The notes beneath the pieces are model-generated. The model saw nothing but the letters and a program-made list of their open reading frames with translations. It was not told where the DNA came from and searched no databases. The position numbers and the translations under genes were made by a program. This document shows positions 34,474 to 45,104 of a stretch of 47,443 bases of DNA, in pieces; the first letter of the stretch is position 1; each line of letters opens with the position of its first letter. Source of the DNA: a gamma proteobacterium endosymbiont of Lamellibrachia anaximandri (GTDB lineage Bacteria > Pseudomonadota > Gammaproteobacteria > Chromatiales > Chromatiaceae); NCBI GenBank assembly GCA_016756855.1, contig JAESPD010000030.1, positions 1 to 47,443 on the forward strand. Reading direction: 5' to 3'.

Positions 34474-36642
34474 TCAGCGAACCCGTAATGAATCTTTGAG
34501 AATCTTGGGCGTAACGAAAATCAACAGCTCCTTGTTCTCATCCCTCTGCTCATTTTTCCTGAACAGCGCACCTACGTAGGGAAGATCACCAAAGAGAGGA
34601 ACCTGCTCGACGTTCTTGGTCTTGGTGCGTTCAAAAACACCACCCAGAACCACCGTTTCGCCATTATCGACCAATACAGTGGTTTCTATCTTCCGGGTAT
34701 CGAGCGGCGGCACGCCCAAAACAGAGCGGGAGAAATCAGGACTGTCTTTGTTGATCGCCAGATCCATCCGAATCCGATCATCTGGCGTGATATGCGGGGT
34801 GACATCCAACTTCAGCACCGCCTCCTTAAAGCTCACCGAAGTGGCGCCACTGGAGGTAGCCTCCTGATAGGGGATCTCTACACCCTGCTTGATGGATGCC
34901 TTGTTCTGATCGGAAGTGATTATCCGGGGACTGGAGATGACCTCACCCTTGCCCTCTTTCTGCATCGCGGAGATCTCCAGCTGCAGCAGGTAGGAACCCA
35001 CCTTGCCTACCAGCAGGTTCAATGCACCGGAGGGTGCAGTCGCCGGTAGATTGACAATCAGCGACTCATTACCTGAGCCCGCAGGATTCTCAATGCCGGT
35101 GACGCCAGCGCCGGGAGTAAGGTGGCCGGGCATACCGCCGGCGAACAAACCACCACTGTCACCGGAAGTCGCATTAAACGTAGCGCCAAAACGAACGCCC
35201 AGATCCTTGGCAAAGTCGTTATTGGCAATCACGATTCTGGATTCGATCAATACCTGACGCACCGGGATATCCAGCTTCTGCAACAAACGGCGGATATCTT
35301 CCAGTTTGGCCGCTGTATCCTGCAGCAGCAGGGTATTGGTTCGCTTGTCCACCGTCACGTTACCACGCTCGGAAAGCAGACGATTCTCCGAGGACTTCAG
35401 CAGCGTCGCAAGGTCTGCTGCCTTGGCGTAATTGACCTGTACAAACTCGGAACGCAGCGGGGCCAGCTCTTGGATCTTCTGTTGCGACTCCAACTCCAGC
35501 TGCTCGCGTGCCGCAATCTCTTCCGTTGGCGCAATCATGATCACATTCTCATTGCTGCGCTTGGAGAGGCCTTTGGATTTCAGGATGATATCCAGCGCCT
35601 GATCCCAGGGAACATTCTTCAAACGCAGCGTAATGCGGCCGCTGACCGTGTCGCTGGTGACCAGATTGAGTTCGGTGAAATCCGCCAGCAACTGCAGTAC
35701 GGATCGCACCTCGATATCCTGAAAATTGAGTGACAGACGCTCACCGGAGAAGATCATGCGCTCTTTCAACTGCGCCTCTTTTTCCGCCCTGCTCAGACCC
35801 CGTAACTCCACGGCAAAGACATTGCCTGTCTGATAGGCCATGTAATCGTATTCGCCGGTCGCAGTGATCTCTATCACCACATTGTTACCCTGTGGCCTGG
35901 TCTCGACGAGCGTCACCGGCGTGGCGAAATCCATCACATCCAGACTCTGGATCAGATTCCGCGGAACCGTGGTGCCGAGGAACTCCATCACCACGCGGTT
36001 TCCCTCTTCACGCACGTCGACCGGGATAGCGGAATCTGCGAGGGTGACAAGCACCCGGCCTTCGCCGGTTTCGCCACGACGAAAATCGACCCCGATGATC
36101 CCCTCACCCGCCTCTGTCGCCGCAGACGCAGGGGTCTGCGCCATAAGTCCTGCGCTCTCTGCCGCGGCCGTCGGCTCTGCAGACTCCGCCGTATCGCGAC
36201 CTCCGGCATCAAGGGTGATCACAACGCTACCACCCTGTGTCTCAATCCGGTGAGCCACTGAATTCAACAGATTGACCGCCACGCGCAGCCGGTTTCCCGC
36301 TTCCAGGATATTGACACTGTGGGCAGCACCGATACCAACCTGCTTGCTCTTGTAAGCCAAGCCACTACTGACACCGACAAAGTCCATGGAGATACGAGCC
36401 GGGGATTCAGCAGTGAAGCTGGTCGGCTCAGGGACATCGCCCGACATGGCCAGTGTGATCTGCACCCGATCTCCGGGAAGCGCCGAGAAATCAATATCCT
36501 CAAGTGAAACTCCACCCCAAACCAGTGCGGGAAGCGTCCACAACATGAGCAGAAAGAGTACAGCGTGACCGCTTCTCTTTTGGTTAGCAGCGACTGAGGC
36601 TTTCTCCCCTCTACGCCAGAATGCCATAGGCATAACGTTCAT
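34474..36642 (-). CDS. pilQ: Type IV pilus secretin PilQ
   Basis: A 722-residue outer-membrane secretin through which the pilus passes. After a signal peptide (LWTLPALVWGGVS) come two AMIN domains that bind peptidoglycan (about 45-125 and 180-275), an STN/N0 domain (SLNFQDIEVRSVLQLLADF), an N1 domain, and the secretin core ending VPLFGDLPYVGALFRKNEQR and ELLIFVTPKIL. GAGGA precedes the ATG by eight bases. It follows pilP by 17 bp and closes the pil operon. Confidence 0.96.
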   Translation of the reverse strand: MNVMPMAFWRRGEKASVAANQKRSGHAVLFLLMLWTLPALVWGGVSLEDIDFSALPGDRVQITLAMSGDVPEPTSFTAESPARISMDFVGVSSGLAYKSKQVGIGAAHSVNILEAGNRLRVAVNLLNSVAHRIETQGGSVVITLDAGGRDTAESAEPTAAAESAGLMAQTPASAATEAGEGIIGVDFRRGETGEGRVLVTLADSAIPVDVREEGNRVVMEFLGTTVPRNLIQSLDVMDFATPVTLVETRPQGNNVVIEITATGEYDYMAYQTGNVFAVELRGLSRAEKEAQLKERMIFSGERLSLNFQDIEVRSVLQLLADFTELNLVTSDTVSGRITLRLKNVPWDQALDIILKSKGLSKRSNENVIMIAPTEEIAAREQLELESQQKIQELAPLRSEFVQVNYAKAADLATLLKSSENRLLSERGNVTVDKRTNTLLLQDTAAKLEDIRRLLQKLDIPVRQVLIESRIVIANNDFAKDLGVRFGATFNATSGDSGGLFAGGMPGHLTPGAGVTGIENPAGSGNESLIVNLPATAPSGALNLLVGKVGSYLLQLEISAMQKEGKGEVISSPRIITSDQNKASIKQGVEIPYQEATSSGATSVSFKEAVLKLDVTPHITPDDRIRMDLAINKDSPDFSRSVLGVPPLDTRKIETTVLVDNGETVVLGGVFERTKTKNVEQVPLFGDLPYVGALFRKNEQRDENKELLIFVTPKILKDSLRVR

Positions 36643-36659
36643 CTCGCAATTCCTCAGAA

Positions 36660-37193
36660 CTATTCTGTCAACGCAAGCGATGCCGGGCGTTCACGATAGC
36701 CGCCCAACCCATCCTGCACAATCTCGGTCAAGCTGACCTTCTCTTCCGAAATTTGTGTTATCCGCCCGTAATTACGGCCCATGTGGTTACCACTACGCAC
36801 CCTGTGAATAGTGCCTTCCCTCGTCTGTACCAAGGCCCAGGAGATATCACTCTGCTCCAGGGTGCCAACCATTCGAAGGGTATCGAGGGAGTAGGATTCA
36901 AGCTCCTCTTTGCGCCGATTGAAGTCAGGAGCTACCCCGCTCTCAACAACGGCTCGCTCAGCAGATGGCTGCTCCGAAGAGGGTGCAAAGGGATCGCGCC
37001 TGTCTTGGTGATCGTAGAGAAAAGTCTCGATCTGGCGGATCTCCGGAATCGGCTCTATCTGTGAAGGGCTTGCCGCTTTCTCTTGCGCCACAAACTTCTT
37101 CAGATCATTGATCTGCGGCTTGGCACAACCCACGACCAACAGCACCGGCAGCACGCTGGCGAGCATCCAGATCATTTTACTGGTACGACTCAC
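36660..37193 (-). CDS. pilP: Type IV pilus lipoprotein PilP
   Basis: A 177-residue inner-membrane lipoprotein with lipobox VVGC (Cys23). A disordered linker leads to the pilotin-like HR domain from SLDTLRMVGTLEQ to VSLTEIVQDGLGGYRERP, the family signature. It links PilNO to PilQ. The start is GTG, overlapping the pilO stop by four bases (GTGA). Confidence 0.95.
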   Translation of the reverse strand: MSRTSKMIWMLASVLPVLLVVGCAKPQINDLKKFVAQEKAASPSQIEPIPEIRQIETFLYDHQDRRDPFAPSSEQPSAERAVVESGVAPDFNRRKEELESYSLDTLRMVGTLEQSDISWALVQTREGTIHRVRSGNHMGRNYGRITQISEEKVSLTEIVQDGLGGYRERPASLALTE

Positions 37194-37792
37194 TGCTCAC
37201 CCTCCTCATCCAGGTAGCGATAGGTCTTGGCAATCGCCTGCAACACCAACCCATCGCCGCCGCCCCGCTTCGATTTTTTCGGACTGATATTGATATCGTG
37301 AATGGTGACAATTCGCGGAAGTGCGGCCAGACCACTGATAAAATCGCCAAATTCATGATACTGACCAGTAACGGTCAGCCTTATCGGCAGCTCCGCATAA
37401 AATTCTCTGGGCACTTCCCCTTGGGGTTTGAACAACTCAAACTCAAGACCGGAGGCCAAACCTGTTTGGGAGACATCAACCAGCAACTCGGCTACTTCTG
37501 TCTTGTTTGGCAGTTGCCGAAGCATGGCGCCAAACGACTGCTTCATCTCTTCCAATTGCTTCTTATAGGCATCCAGATTGGCAGCCTTTGCCTGTTTCTC
37601 CTGGAATATCTGGCGCAATTCAACCTCTTTCCGCTCAACTTTTTCCAGTTGTTTAAGCTGTTTTTCTGTATCCAGATAGTAACCACCGACACCAACCAGC
37701 GCGCAGACAATGAGCATCAGCACAAACTTAACCGGTCCCGGCCAGACGCCGATGTTGTTGAAGTCGAGTTCGTTCAAATCCTGCAGGTTCAC
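37190..37792 (-). CDS. pilO: Type IV pilus inner-membrane protein PilO
   Basis: A 200-residue bitopic protein: cytosolic N-terminus, one helix (FVLMLIVCALVGVGGYYL, about 23-40), a periplasmic coiled coil (EKQLKQLEKVERKEVELRQI) and a ferredoxin-like domain (PIRLTVTGQYHEFGDFISGL). It forms heterodimers with PilN. The start is GTG and overlaps the pilN stop as GTGA. Confidence 0.95.
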   Translation of the reverse strand: MNLQDLNELDFNNIGVWPGPVKFVLMLIVCALVGVGGYYLDTEKQLKQLEKVERKEVELRQIFQEKQAKAANLDAYKKQLEEMKQSFGAMLRQLPNKTEVAELLVDVSQTGLASGLEFELFKPQGEVPREFYAELPIRLTVTGQYHEFGDFISGLAALPRIVTIHDINISPKKSKRGGGDGLVLQAIAKTYRYLDEEGEQ

Positions 37793-38348
37793 TGCGTCGC
37801 CTCCCCGCCACTCGCAAGCTGGCGCGCAGTGAGTTTGAAGTGGCTCATCCCGGTACCGGTCGCCTCCTTGTTCTCGATAACATCGAGACGGGGATTACCC
37901 AGCCATTCCGAACGTTCAATGTTGCGCATATAGGCAGAAACCCGGGCATTCGACTGAGCCCGTCCCGCTACCGACACCAACGCCCCGCTTTGTTTGACGC
38001 TCGTCAGATGGACGCCATCGGGCAGGGTGGCAACAAGTTCATCGAACAGATGCACGATCTGGGGACGGCTGCTCTGCAACTGCTGAATGATATCCATGCG
38101 AGCCAGCAGGCCGGCTTTGGTCTTGCCCAGATCCCTGATCTCCCTGATCTGCTGCTTGACCACATCGATCTCCTGCTGCAGAAAGGCATTGCGGCGACTC
38201 TGCGCCGAGATCAGGCTCTCCATATGCATGTGCATGAAGAAGATGGCGGCGATAGTGACAATGACTCCGCCGAGAATCATAAAACCAAATTCGCGTTTGC
38301 GCTTTGTTCGTTCGGCTTCGCGCCATGGCAGAAGGTTAATGCGCGCCA

Positions 38349-38349
<1 letters not shown>
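37789..38349 (-). CDS. pilN: Type IV pilus inner-membrane protein PilN
   Basis: A 186-residue bitopic protein. The cytosolic MARINLLPWREAERTKRKRE is the conserved PilM-binding peptide. A transmembrane helix (about 22-41) follows, then a coiled coil and a periplasmic ferredoxin-like domain. The ATG overlaps the pilM stop as TGATG. Confidence 0.96.
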
Positions 38350-39470
<1,121 letters not shown>

Positions 39471-39615
39471 TTAACTTGAGTAAGTAACTATATAGCAGTA
39501 AATGATTTTTTTGTGAAGCCATTTTTTGCTACTCACTACAATAAACCTTCTCGTAAATTTGCTAATATAGGATCTCACACCAATTCATTCTGGTCTCTGA
39601 GGGCCAACCTTTTCT

Positions 39616-42090
39616 GTGAACCAGCGCATGAAGTTGTTGTCCCGACTGATAAAAATCTCTTTATTCCTGTTCATTGGGCTCTTTTTGCTCGGTTTGGGCG
39701 GCCTCGGCGCCGCCTATATTTATCTGGAACCCGATCTGCCATCCACCGATATTCTGCAGGATGTCAAACTCCAGGTTCCCTTGCACGTCTACAGCCGTGA
39801 CCACAAACTGATCGCCGAATTCGGCGAAAAGCGCCGGGAGCCCCTCAAATACGACGAGGTTCCCGAACGCATGATACAGGCCTTTCTGGCCGCCGAGGAT
39901 GACCGTTTTTTCGAGCATCCCGGCGTCGACTATCAAGGCATCCTTCGTGCCGCCGGCCAACTGCTGCTGACCGGCAAACGCCGCCAGGGCGGCAGTACCA
40001 TCACCATGCAGGTGGCGAGAAACTTCTTTCTCAGTAATAAAAAGACCTTCACCCGCAAGCTCAACGAAATTTTTCTTGCGCTGAAGATCGAACGCGAACT
40101 CAGCAAAGAGGAGATACTGGAACTCTACCTCAACAAGATCTATCTCGGGCACCGTTCCTACGGTGTTGGTGCCGCCTCTTTAGTCTATTACGGCAGGCCG
40201 GTAGGAAAACTTGAGCTTTCTGAGATAGCAATGATCGCAGGCCTGCCAAAAGCCCCCTCCCGCTACAATCCTGTGACCAATCCGAGCCGCGCCCTGATGC
40301 GCCGAAATTATGTCCTGGGACGGATGCTGACGCTGGAAATTATCTCCCGCGCCGACCACGATGCCGCCAAAGCCACCCCTGTGACTGCGACCCTGCACCG
40401 GGCACTGAGTGAGGTCGAGGCGCCCTATGTTGCCGAGATGGTGCGCGCCGAAGCGGTCAGGCGATTCGGCAACGCCGCCTACACCGATGGCTATACCATC
40501 CACACCACCATCGACGGCCGCTTGCAGGAGAGCGCCAACGCAGGTGTTCGCCAGGCGCTGCATGCCTACGACAAGCGACACGGCTACCGTGGTGCTGAGG
40601 CGCATATCGACTTGGGGGAAACCCCGGATCCAACGCTCATGGATAAACTTCTCAGGGAGCAGAAGAGTGTTCCAGATCTGCAGGGGGCCGTGGTGCTCAG
40701 CACCGATGGGCAAAACGCCGGGCTCTATCTGGGGCCGGAGCAGCAGATTACACTGACTTGGCAAGGCCTCTCCTGGGCCCGGCAGTTCAAGGACTCGGAT
40801 CACCAGGGCCCTGAACCCAAAACCGCAGCCGACATCCTCCAACCAGGGAATCTGATCAGAATCCACCGCGAGACACCCAAAGAGGGTGAACCCTACTGGC
40901 GTCTGGCGCAGATCCCCAAGGCCGCGGGAGCACTGGTCTCGGTCGATCCAGACAGCGGCGCCATTCTTGCGCTGGTCGGTGGCTACGACTTCTATCTAAG
41001 CAAGTTCAACCGCATCACCCAGGCCAAGCGTCAACCCGGCTCCGGCTTCAAGGCTTTCATCTACTCCGCCGCCCTGGAAGCCGGATACACGCCCGCCAGT
41101 CTGATCAACGACGCACCGGTGGTGTTCGATGACCCGGCGCTGGAGGCCTCCTGGCGTCCGGAAAACTACAGCGGCAAATTTTTTGGTCCCACCCGTCTGC
41201 GCTACGCCCTGACAAAATCCCGTAACCTGGTCTCCATCCGCCTCCTGCGGGCGATGGGCATCAAACCCACCCTGGAGTACGTCACCCGTTTCGGTTTCGA
41301 CAAGGGGAAACTGCCCCGCGATCTCTCACTGGCGCTTGGCAGCGGCGCAATCGCCCCACTACAGATGGCGGAGGGTTATTCAGTGCTGGCCAATGGTGGC
41401 TACCACATCGAGCCCTTCTTCATCGTTCGTATCGAAGACGACCACCGCGAGACCATCTTTCAGGCCAACCCGCTACAGATATGCGAAGAGCCACCACCCT
41501 CCGCTGCCCCGGAAGAACCGACCGAAACAACGGAAGTGACTGAAGTGACGGCAGAGCCAGCCGTCGAAGCAGAGATCCGCTGCGCAGAACGCGTCATCAC
41601 TCCACAAAACCACTACCTGATGAACTCCATGATGCGTGACGTGGCCCAGCGTGGCACCGCCCGCAAAGCCCGCGCGCTCGGCCGCAAGGACATCGCGGGT
41701 AAAACCGGCACCACCAACGATCAGCGTGACGCCTGGTTCAACGGCTTCAACCGCAATCTGGTAGCCATCGCCTGGATCGGTTTCGATGATTTTCAGCCCC
41801 TCGGCAGAGGCGAGGTCGGTGGGCGCGCCGCCCTTCCCGCCTGGGTTCATTTCATGCGCACCGGGCTGGAAGACACTGAAGAGGTGCCGCTAGAGATGCC
41901 GGAAGGCATGGTGACCATGCGCATCGACGAAAAAACCGGCAAGCCGGTGAACGCCGGTCACAAGGGCGCAATGTTTGAGGTCTTTCGCGAGAAATACGCC
42001 CCTGAACTCCCCAAGCAGGTGAACGGGACAACCAGCCTTCCGGAAACAGAGAACCTGGACGCTCCGGCCCCGGAGGAAGATCCTTTTTAA
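39616..42090 (+). CDS. mrcA: Penicillin-binding protein 1A (bifunctional transglycosylase/transpeptidase)
   Basis: An 824-residue class A PBP. One transmembrane helix (about 12-36) precedes the GT51 domain with catalytic Glu94 in AAEDDRFFEHPGVDY and GGSTITMQVARNFF. An OB-like insert follows (about 290-430). The transpeptidase domain has SxxK at Ser476 (QPGSGFKAF), SxN at Ser535 (TKSRNLVS) and KTG at Lys696 (AGKTGTTNDQRDAWF). A Glu/Thr-rich insert (TETTEVTEVTAEPAVEAE) lies before KTG. The start is GTG at 39616, with an ATG four codons on as an alternative. The divergence from pilM is the arrangement known in Pseudomonas and relatives. Confidence 0.96.
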   Translation: MNQRMKLLSRLIKISLFLFIGLFLLGLGGLGAAYIYLEPDLPSTDILQDVKLQVPLHVYSRDHKLIAEFGEKRREPLKYDEVPERMIQAFLAAEDDRFFEHPGVDYQGILRAAGQLLLTGKRRQGGSTITMQVARNFFLSNKKTFTRKLNEIFLALKIERELSKEEILELYLNKIYLGHRSYGVGAASLVYYGRPVGKLELSEIAMIAGLPKAPSRYNPVTNPSRALMRRNYVLGRMLTLEIISRADHDAAKATPVTATLHRALSEVEAPYVAEMVRAEAVRRFGNAAYTDGYTIHTTIDGRLQESANAGVRQALHAYDKRHGYRGAEAHIDLGETPDPTLMDKLLREQKSVPDLQGAVVLSTDGQNAGLYLGPEQQITLTWQGLSWARQFKDSDHQGPEPKTAADILQPGNLIRIHRETPKEGEPYWRLAQIPKAAGALVSVDPDSGAILALVGGYDFYLSKFNRITQAKRQPGSGFKAFIYSAALEAGYTPASLINDAPVVFDDPALEASWRPENYSGKFFGPTRLRYALTKSRNLVSIRLLRAMGIKPTLEYVTRFGFDKGKLPRDLSLALGSGAIAPLQMAEGYSVLANGGYHIEPFFIVRIEDDHRETIFQANPLQICEEPPPSAAPEEPTETTEVTEVTAEPAVEAEIRCAERVITPQNHYLMNSMMRDVAQRGTARKARALGRKDIAGKTGTTNDQRDAWFNGFNRNLVAIAWIGFDDFQPLGRGEVGGRAALPAWVHFMRTGLEDTEEVPLEMPEGMVTMRIDEKTGKPVNAGHKGAMFEVFREKYAPELPKQVNGTTSLPETENLDAPAPEEDPF

Positions 42091-42111
42091 GGCATTTTGG
42101 CCAGCCATTCC

Positions 42112-42142
42112 TTTGTCATCTCGACCGCAGGGAGAGATCTCA
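42112..42142. repeat. TGTCATCTCGACCG dispersed repeat, copy 1
   Basis: TTTGTCATCTCGACCGCAGG continuing GAGAGATCTCA. A near copy is at 44991-45020 (CATCTCGACCG, then AGATCTCA). The element is partly palindromic around GAGAT/ATCTC. Confidence 0.7.
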
Positions 42143-42226
42143 GGCAGCAGAGCCCTCAATATGCTACAAAGCAAGACGGACAGGGTATCAAATTGATTCT
42201 CATCGGCGGTGCCAACCGCAACAGAC

Positions 42227-42835
42227 ATGAAAGCGAATAATCGAGAATCCCAGCGCCGCATCGCCTACGAAGCGGCCCGTATCCTCACCGAACTGCGCTC
42301 CGGAGATTACAACTACGCCTGCCAAAAGGCAGCTGACCGACTGGGTCTCGGCGACAGACGCCTGATGCCCAATCGCGATGAGATCGAAAGCGCCCTGCGG
42401 GAGCAACAGCGCCTGTTTCGTGGAGAGGATCAGGCGACAGCACTGCAACATCTACGCAGTCTCGCCATGGAAGCCATGGGCGCACTTGCCCGCTTCAAGC
42501 CACTGCTGGTCGGCCCGGTTTTTGACGGCACGGCCGATCGGAACAGCCCAATCCGCCTGCACCTCTTTGCCGACACCTCGGAAGAGGTGATCTTTGCCCT
42601 CTCGGACCTGCACATCCCCTGGGATGAGAGCCAATGGAGAATGAAGTTTGGCGATGGCTCTAAACAGACAATACCCGGTTTTCGTTTCCAGGCGGATGGA
42701 ACCACCATCGAACTGGTGGTACTGCCGACCAAAGGTCGCTTCAGCAAACCTCTGGACCCCATCGACAACAAGGCAACCACAGGGGCAACTCTGTCACAGC
42801 TGAAACAGCTCGACAGCCACCATTCTCCCGTCTAG
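42227..42835 (+). CDS. Conserved hypothetical protein (nucleotidyltransferase-like), 202 aa
   Basis: A soluble protein starting MKANNRESQRRIAYEAARIL; an in-frame GTG at 42209 is a possible alternative and neither has a strong ribosome site. The N-terminal helical region carries YNYACQKAADRLGL, then GPVFDGTADRNSPIRLHLFA followed by EVIFALSDLHIPWDESQWRM. The layout recalls uncharacterised nucleotidyltransferase-fold proteins of gammaproteobacteria, but I see no clear GS-x(n)-DxD active site, so I do not assign activity. It follows mrcA by about 135 bp. Confidence 0.65.
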   Translation: MKANNRESQRRIAYEAARILTELRSGDYNYACQKAADRLGLGDRRLMPNRDEIESALREQQRLFRGEDQATALQHLRSLAMEAMGALARFKPLLVGPVFDGTADRNSPIRLHLFADTSEEVIFALSDLHIPWDESQWRMKFGDGSKQTIPGFRFQADGTTIELVVLPTKGRFSKPLDPIDNKATTGATLSQLKQLDSHHSPV

Positions 42836-42900
42836 CCTCTTATCGCATGGAGGCCGGAGTCAAATTTTACTTCGACCCCGGCACGCTCCTAAACACGGTC

Positions 42901-43215
42901 TTACGCTGCCCGCTTCTCCTCCACCGACTCGTGCATCATTACCGGCCCCAGCTCAGCAAAGGTAAAGAGACGAAATGCTCGTTCGCCATTGTAGTCCAGC
43001 ACCCTCAGATCATCGGTTTCGTGCAGATCATTGGCCACTACGGTGAAGTGACCACCGTAACGCGCCTTGGCCAGATCAAAGGGAACTTCATAGGCAAGGA
43101 ACTTATCGATACCCTTGCTTGCGAGTTTTTCCAACATCTCAGGCTCTTCTATCGAGGTGTGAGAGGTAAGAATCATCAACGGACCGCTACCAGCCATCAA
43201 CATAAAGACTTTCAT
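42901..43215 (-). CDS. Conserved hypothetical protein, 104 aa
   Basis: The ORF starts MKVFMLMAGSGPLMILTSHT after an excellent AGGAGG five bases before the ATG. It continues KLASKGIDKFLAYEVPFDLA, RYGGHFTVVANDLHETDDLR and VLDYNGERAFRLFTF, an alpha/beta fold with many conserved-looking polar residues. No cysteines, signal or membrane span. I do not recognise a named family. Strong translation signals suggest it is well expressed. Confidence 0.7.
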   Translation of the reverse strand: MKVFMLMAGSGPLMILTSHTSIEEPEMLEKLASKGIDKFLAYEVPFDLAKARYGGHFTVVANDLHETDDLRVLDYNGERAFRLFTFAELGPVMMHESVEEKRAA

Positions 43216-43403
43216 GACAACCTCCTAAAAGGTTCGACAGACCACTCCGGCCTCGACGTAACGGCTGTGGTGAAACGAGACCGGGGAGGACATCGCTGTT
43301 ATCAACGCCAACTCACTGGCTTTGGAGCAACCCCATACCACCGGGGCCACCATCATCCCTACTATAATTTTAGTTCATCTCCCGCAGGGAACTACCTCTC
43401 CAT

Positions 43404-43440
43404 GTAGGTTGGGTTAGCGCAGCGTAACCCAACAGACGCT
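43404..43440. repeat. GGGTTA/TAACCC dispersed repeat, copy 2
   Basis: GTAGGTTGGGTTAGCGCAGC continuing GTAACCCAACAGACGCT, the counterpart of the copy at 24108. The arms TTGGGTTA and TAACCCAA are perfect. Confidence 0.8.
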
Positions 43441-43464
43441 CTGACTGACACCGTGCGCGCCAAA

Positions 43465-44910
43465 TCATATCCCCGGCAGATCACTCGATCCCGAAAGCCA
43501 GACATCCACCGCCCGTGCACACTGCCGTCCTTCGCGGATCGCCCACACCACTAAAGACTGCCCCCGGCGCACATCACCGCAGGCGAACACACCCTTGACA
43601 CTGGTCTGATAGTCCTGCTCGTTCGCCGCCACGTTGCCACGGTGATCGAATGCGACCCTTAAATACTCAAGCAGCCCCGCATGCACGGGATGGGCATACC
43701 CCAGCGCCAGCAATACAAGTCCGGCCGACATCTGTTGCTGCTGGTTTGGAAGCGGCTGCTTCGACCAACTGCCATCCGCCTGTTGAATCCACAACAGACG
43801 CTGCATCGACACACGGTTTATACCACCGTCACTCCCCTCAAAACTGCAGGCATCCCAGCCCCAGATACGCTCCGCACCCTCCACCTCTGTATCCGTTTCA
43901 CCTGCTTGCGGTACCGGTTTCGGCCAGTGCTCCAAAACATCCGCATCTTTTGAAGGGCGGTCATGGTACTGCACCTGAGTCACCACTTTCGCCCCCTGCC
44001 GAATTGCCGTACCCAGACAATCGCTGCCGGTATCCCCACCACCAATCACCACCACCGACTTGTCTCTGGCGTCAATCTCAGATGCCGGGGCTATCTCATC
44101 CCCCGCAACCCGCCGGTTCTGCTGTGAGAGAAAGTCGAGAGCATAGTGAATACCCCGCAACTCACGACCAGGAACAACCACCTCGCGAGGTTGAGCCGAA
44201 CCACAAGCCAATACCATTGCATCCGACGACTGCTGCAGCTCCGGTACAGCCATCGAAACGCCAACATGAACACCGGTGCGGAAAGAGACGCCCTCGGCTT
44301 CGAGCTGTTGCAGACGACGATCCACTATCCGCTTATCGAGCCGGAAATCGGGGATGCCGTAGCGCAACAGACCACCGATGCGATCCGCCTTTTCAAAGAC
44401 CGTAACCTTGTAACCCGCACGCGCCAACTGCTGGGCACAGGCCAAACCCGCAGGGCCTGAGCCGATGACCGACACCCGTTGATCCCGTTTATAAACGCTG
44501 GGCTGGGGCTGCACCCAACCGGACGACCAGGCGCGCTCGGCGACCGCCAGCTCAATATTTTTTATCGTCACCGGGAATTGGGCGAGACTGAGGGTGCAGG
44601 CGTTCTCGCAGGGTGCGGGGCAGAGACGCCCGGTGATCTCAGGAAAGCTGTTGGTCGTATCCAACTGATCGTAGGCATGGCGCCAGTCCCGGCTCTCCAC
44701 CAACGTATTCCACTCAGGGATGATGTTATGCACCGGACAGTAGTGGTGGCAGTAAGGCGTGCCACAATCCATGCAGCGGTTAGCCTGTCTTGCCGCCTGA
44801 TTTTCAGGCATGACGTCGACATATTCACCCCAGTGGCGAATACGGACTTTGGGATGCTCTTTGGCCGCCTCCTCCCGCGGGTGCCGCAGAAAACCATGGA
44901 GATCTTGCAT
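43465..44910 (-). CDS. Second GltD-like NADPH/FAD oxidoreductase, stand-alone
   Basis: A 481-residue paralogue of the gltD product at 24729, with the same domain plan: Fe-S ligands CMDCGTPYCHHYCPVHN and CPAPCENAC, FAD site [25 protein letters not shown] site [14 protein letters not shown], final [19 protein letters not shown]. The N-terminus (MQDLHGFLRHPREEAAKEH) differs. There is no gltB beside it. It may deliver electrons to the same GltB or to another acceptor. A strong hairpin lies directly upstream of the start, where no good ribosome site is visible. Confidence 0.9.
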   Translation of the reverse strand: MQDLHGFLRHPREEAAKEHPKVRIRHWGEYVDVMPENQAARQANRCMDCGTPYCHHYCPVHNIIPEWNTLVESRDWRHAYDQLDTTNSFPEITGRLCPAPCENACTLSLAQFPVTIKNIELAVAERAWSSGWVQPQPSVYKRDQRVSVIGSGPAGLACAQQLARAGYKVTVFEKADRIGGLLRYGIPDFRLDKRIVDRRLQQLEAEGVSFRTGVHVGVSMAVPELQQSSDAMVLACGSAQPREVVVPGRELRGIHYALDFLSQQNRRVAGDEIAPASEIDARDKSVVVIGGGDTGSDCLGTAIRQGAKVVTQVQYHDRPSKDADVLEHWPKPVPQAGETDTEVEGAERIWGWDACSFEGSDGGINRVSMQRLLWIQQADGSWSKQPLPNQQQQMSAGLVLLALGYAHPVHAGLLEYLRVAFDHRGNVAANEQDYQTSVKGVFACGDVRRGQSLVVWAIREGRQCARAVDVWLSGSSDLPGI

Positions 44911-44914
44911 GAAT

Positions 44915-44961
44915 CTCTGACCAATGATGACCTAAGTAGAGTTTAGGTCATCTGGTCAGAG
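44915..44961. repeat. Imperfect palindrome in the leader of the second gltD-like gene
   Basis: CTCTGACCA plus GATGACCTAA pair with TTAGGTCATC plus TGGTCAGAG, with one 2-base bulge and a seven-base loop, giving 19 paired positions. It ends four bases before the ATG of the minus-strand gene. It could be a REP-like element or a translational control hairpin. Confidence 0.8.
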
Positions 44962-44990
44962 TCAGTTGGAAGGTCTGGTTTATTACTCCA

Positions 44991-45020
44991 TTGTCATCTC
45001 GACCGTAAGGCGAGATCTCA
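44991..45020. repeat. TGTCATCTCGACCG dispersed repeat, copy 2
   Basis: TTGTCATCTCGACCGTAAGG continuing CGAGATCTCA, matching the copy at 42112 except at a few central positions. Confidence 0.7.
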
Positions 45021-45104
45021 AGCTACTGTGTTGGCAGCGAGTTAGTAGGCAGCGAAAAACTGTGGTACGTCCCCTATTTTTCATTCAACCCACGCAGAAG
45101 AGCA

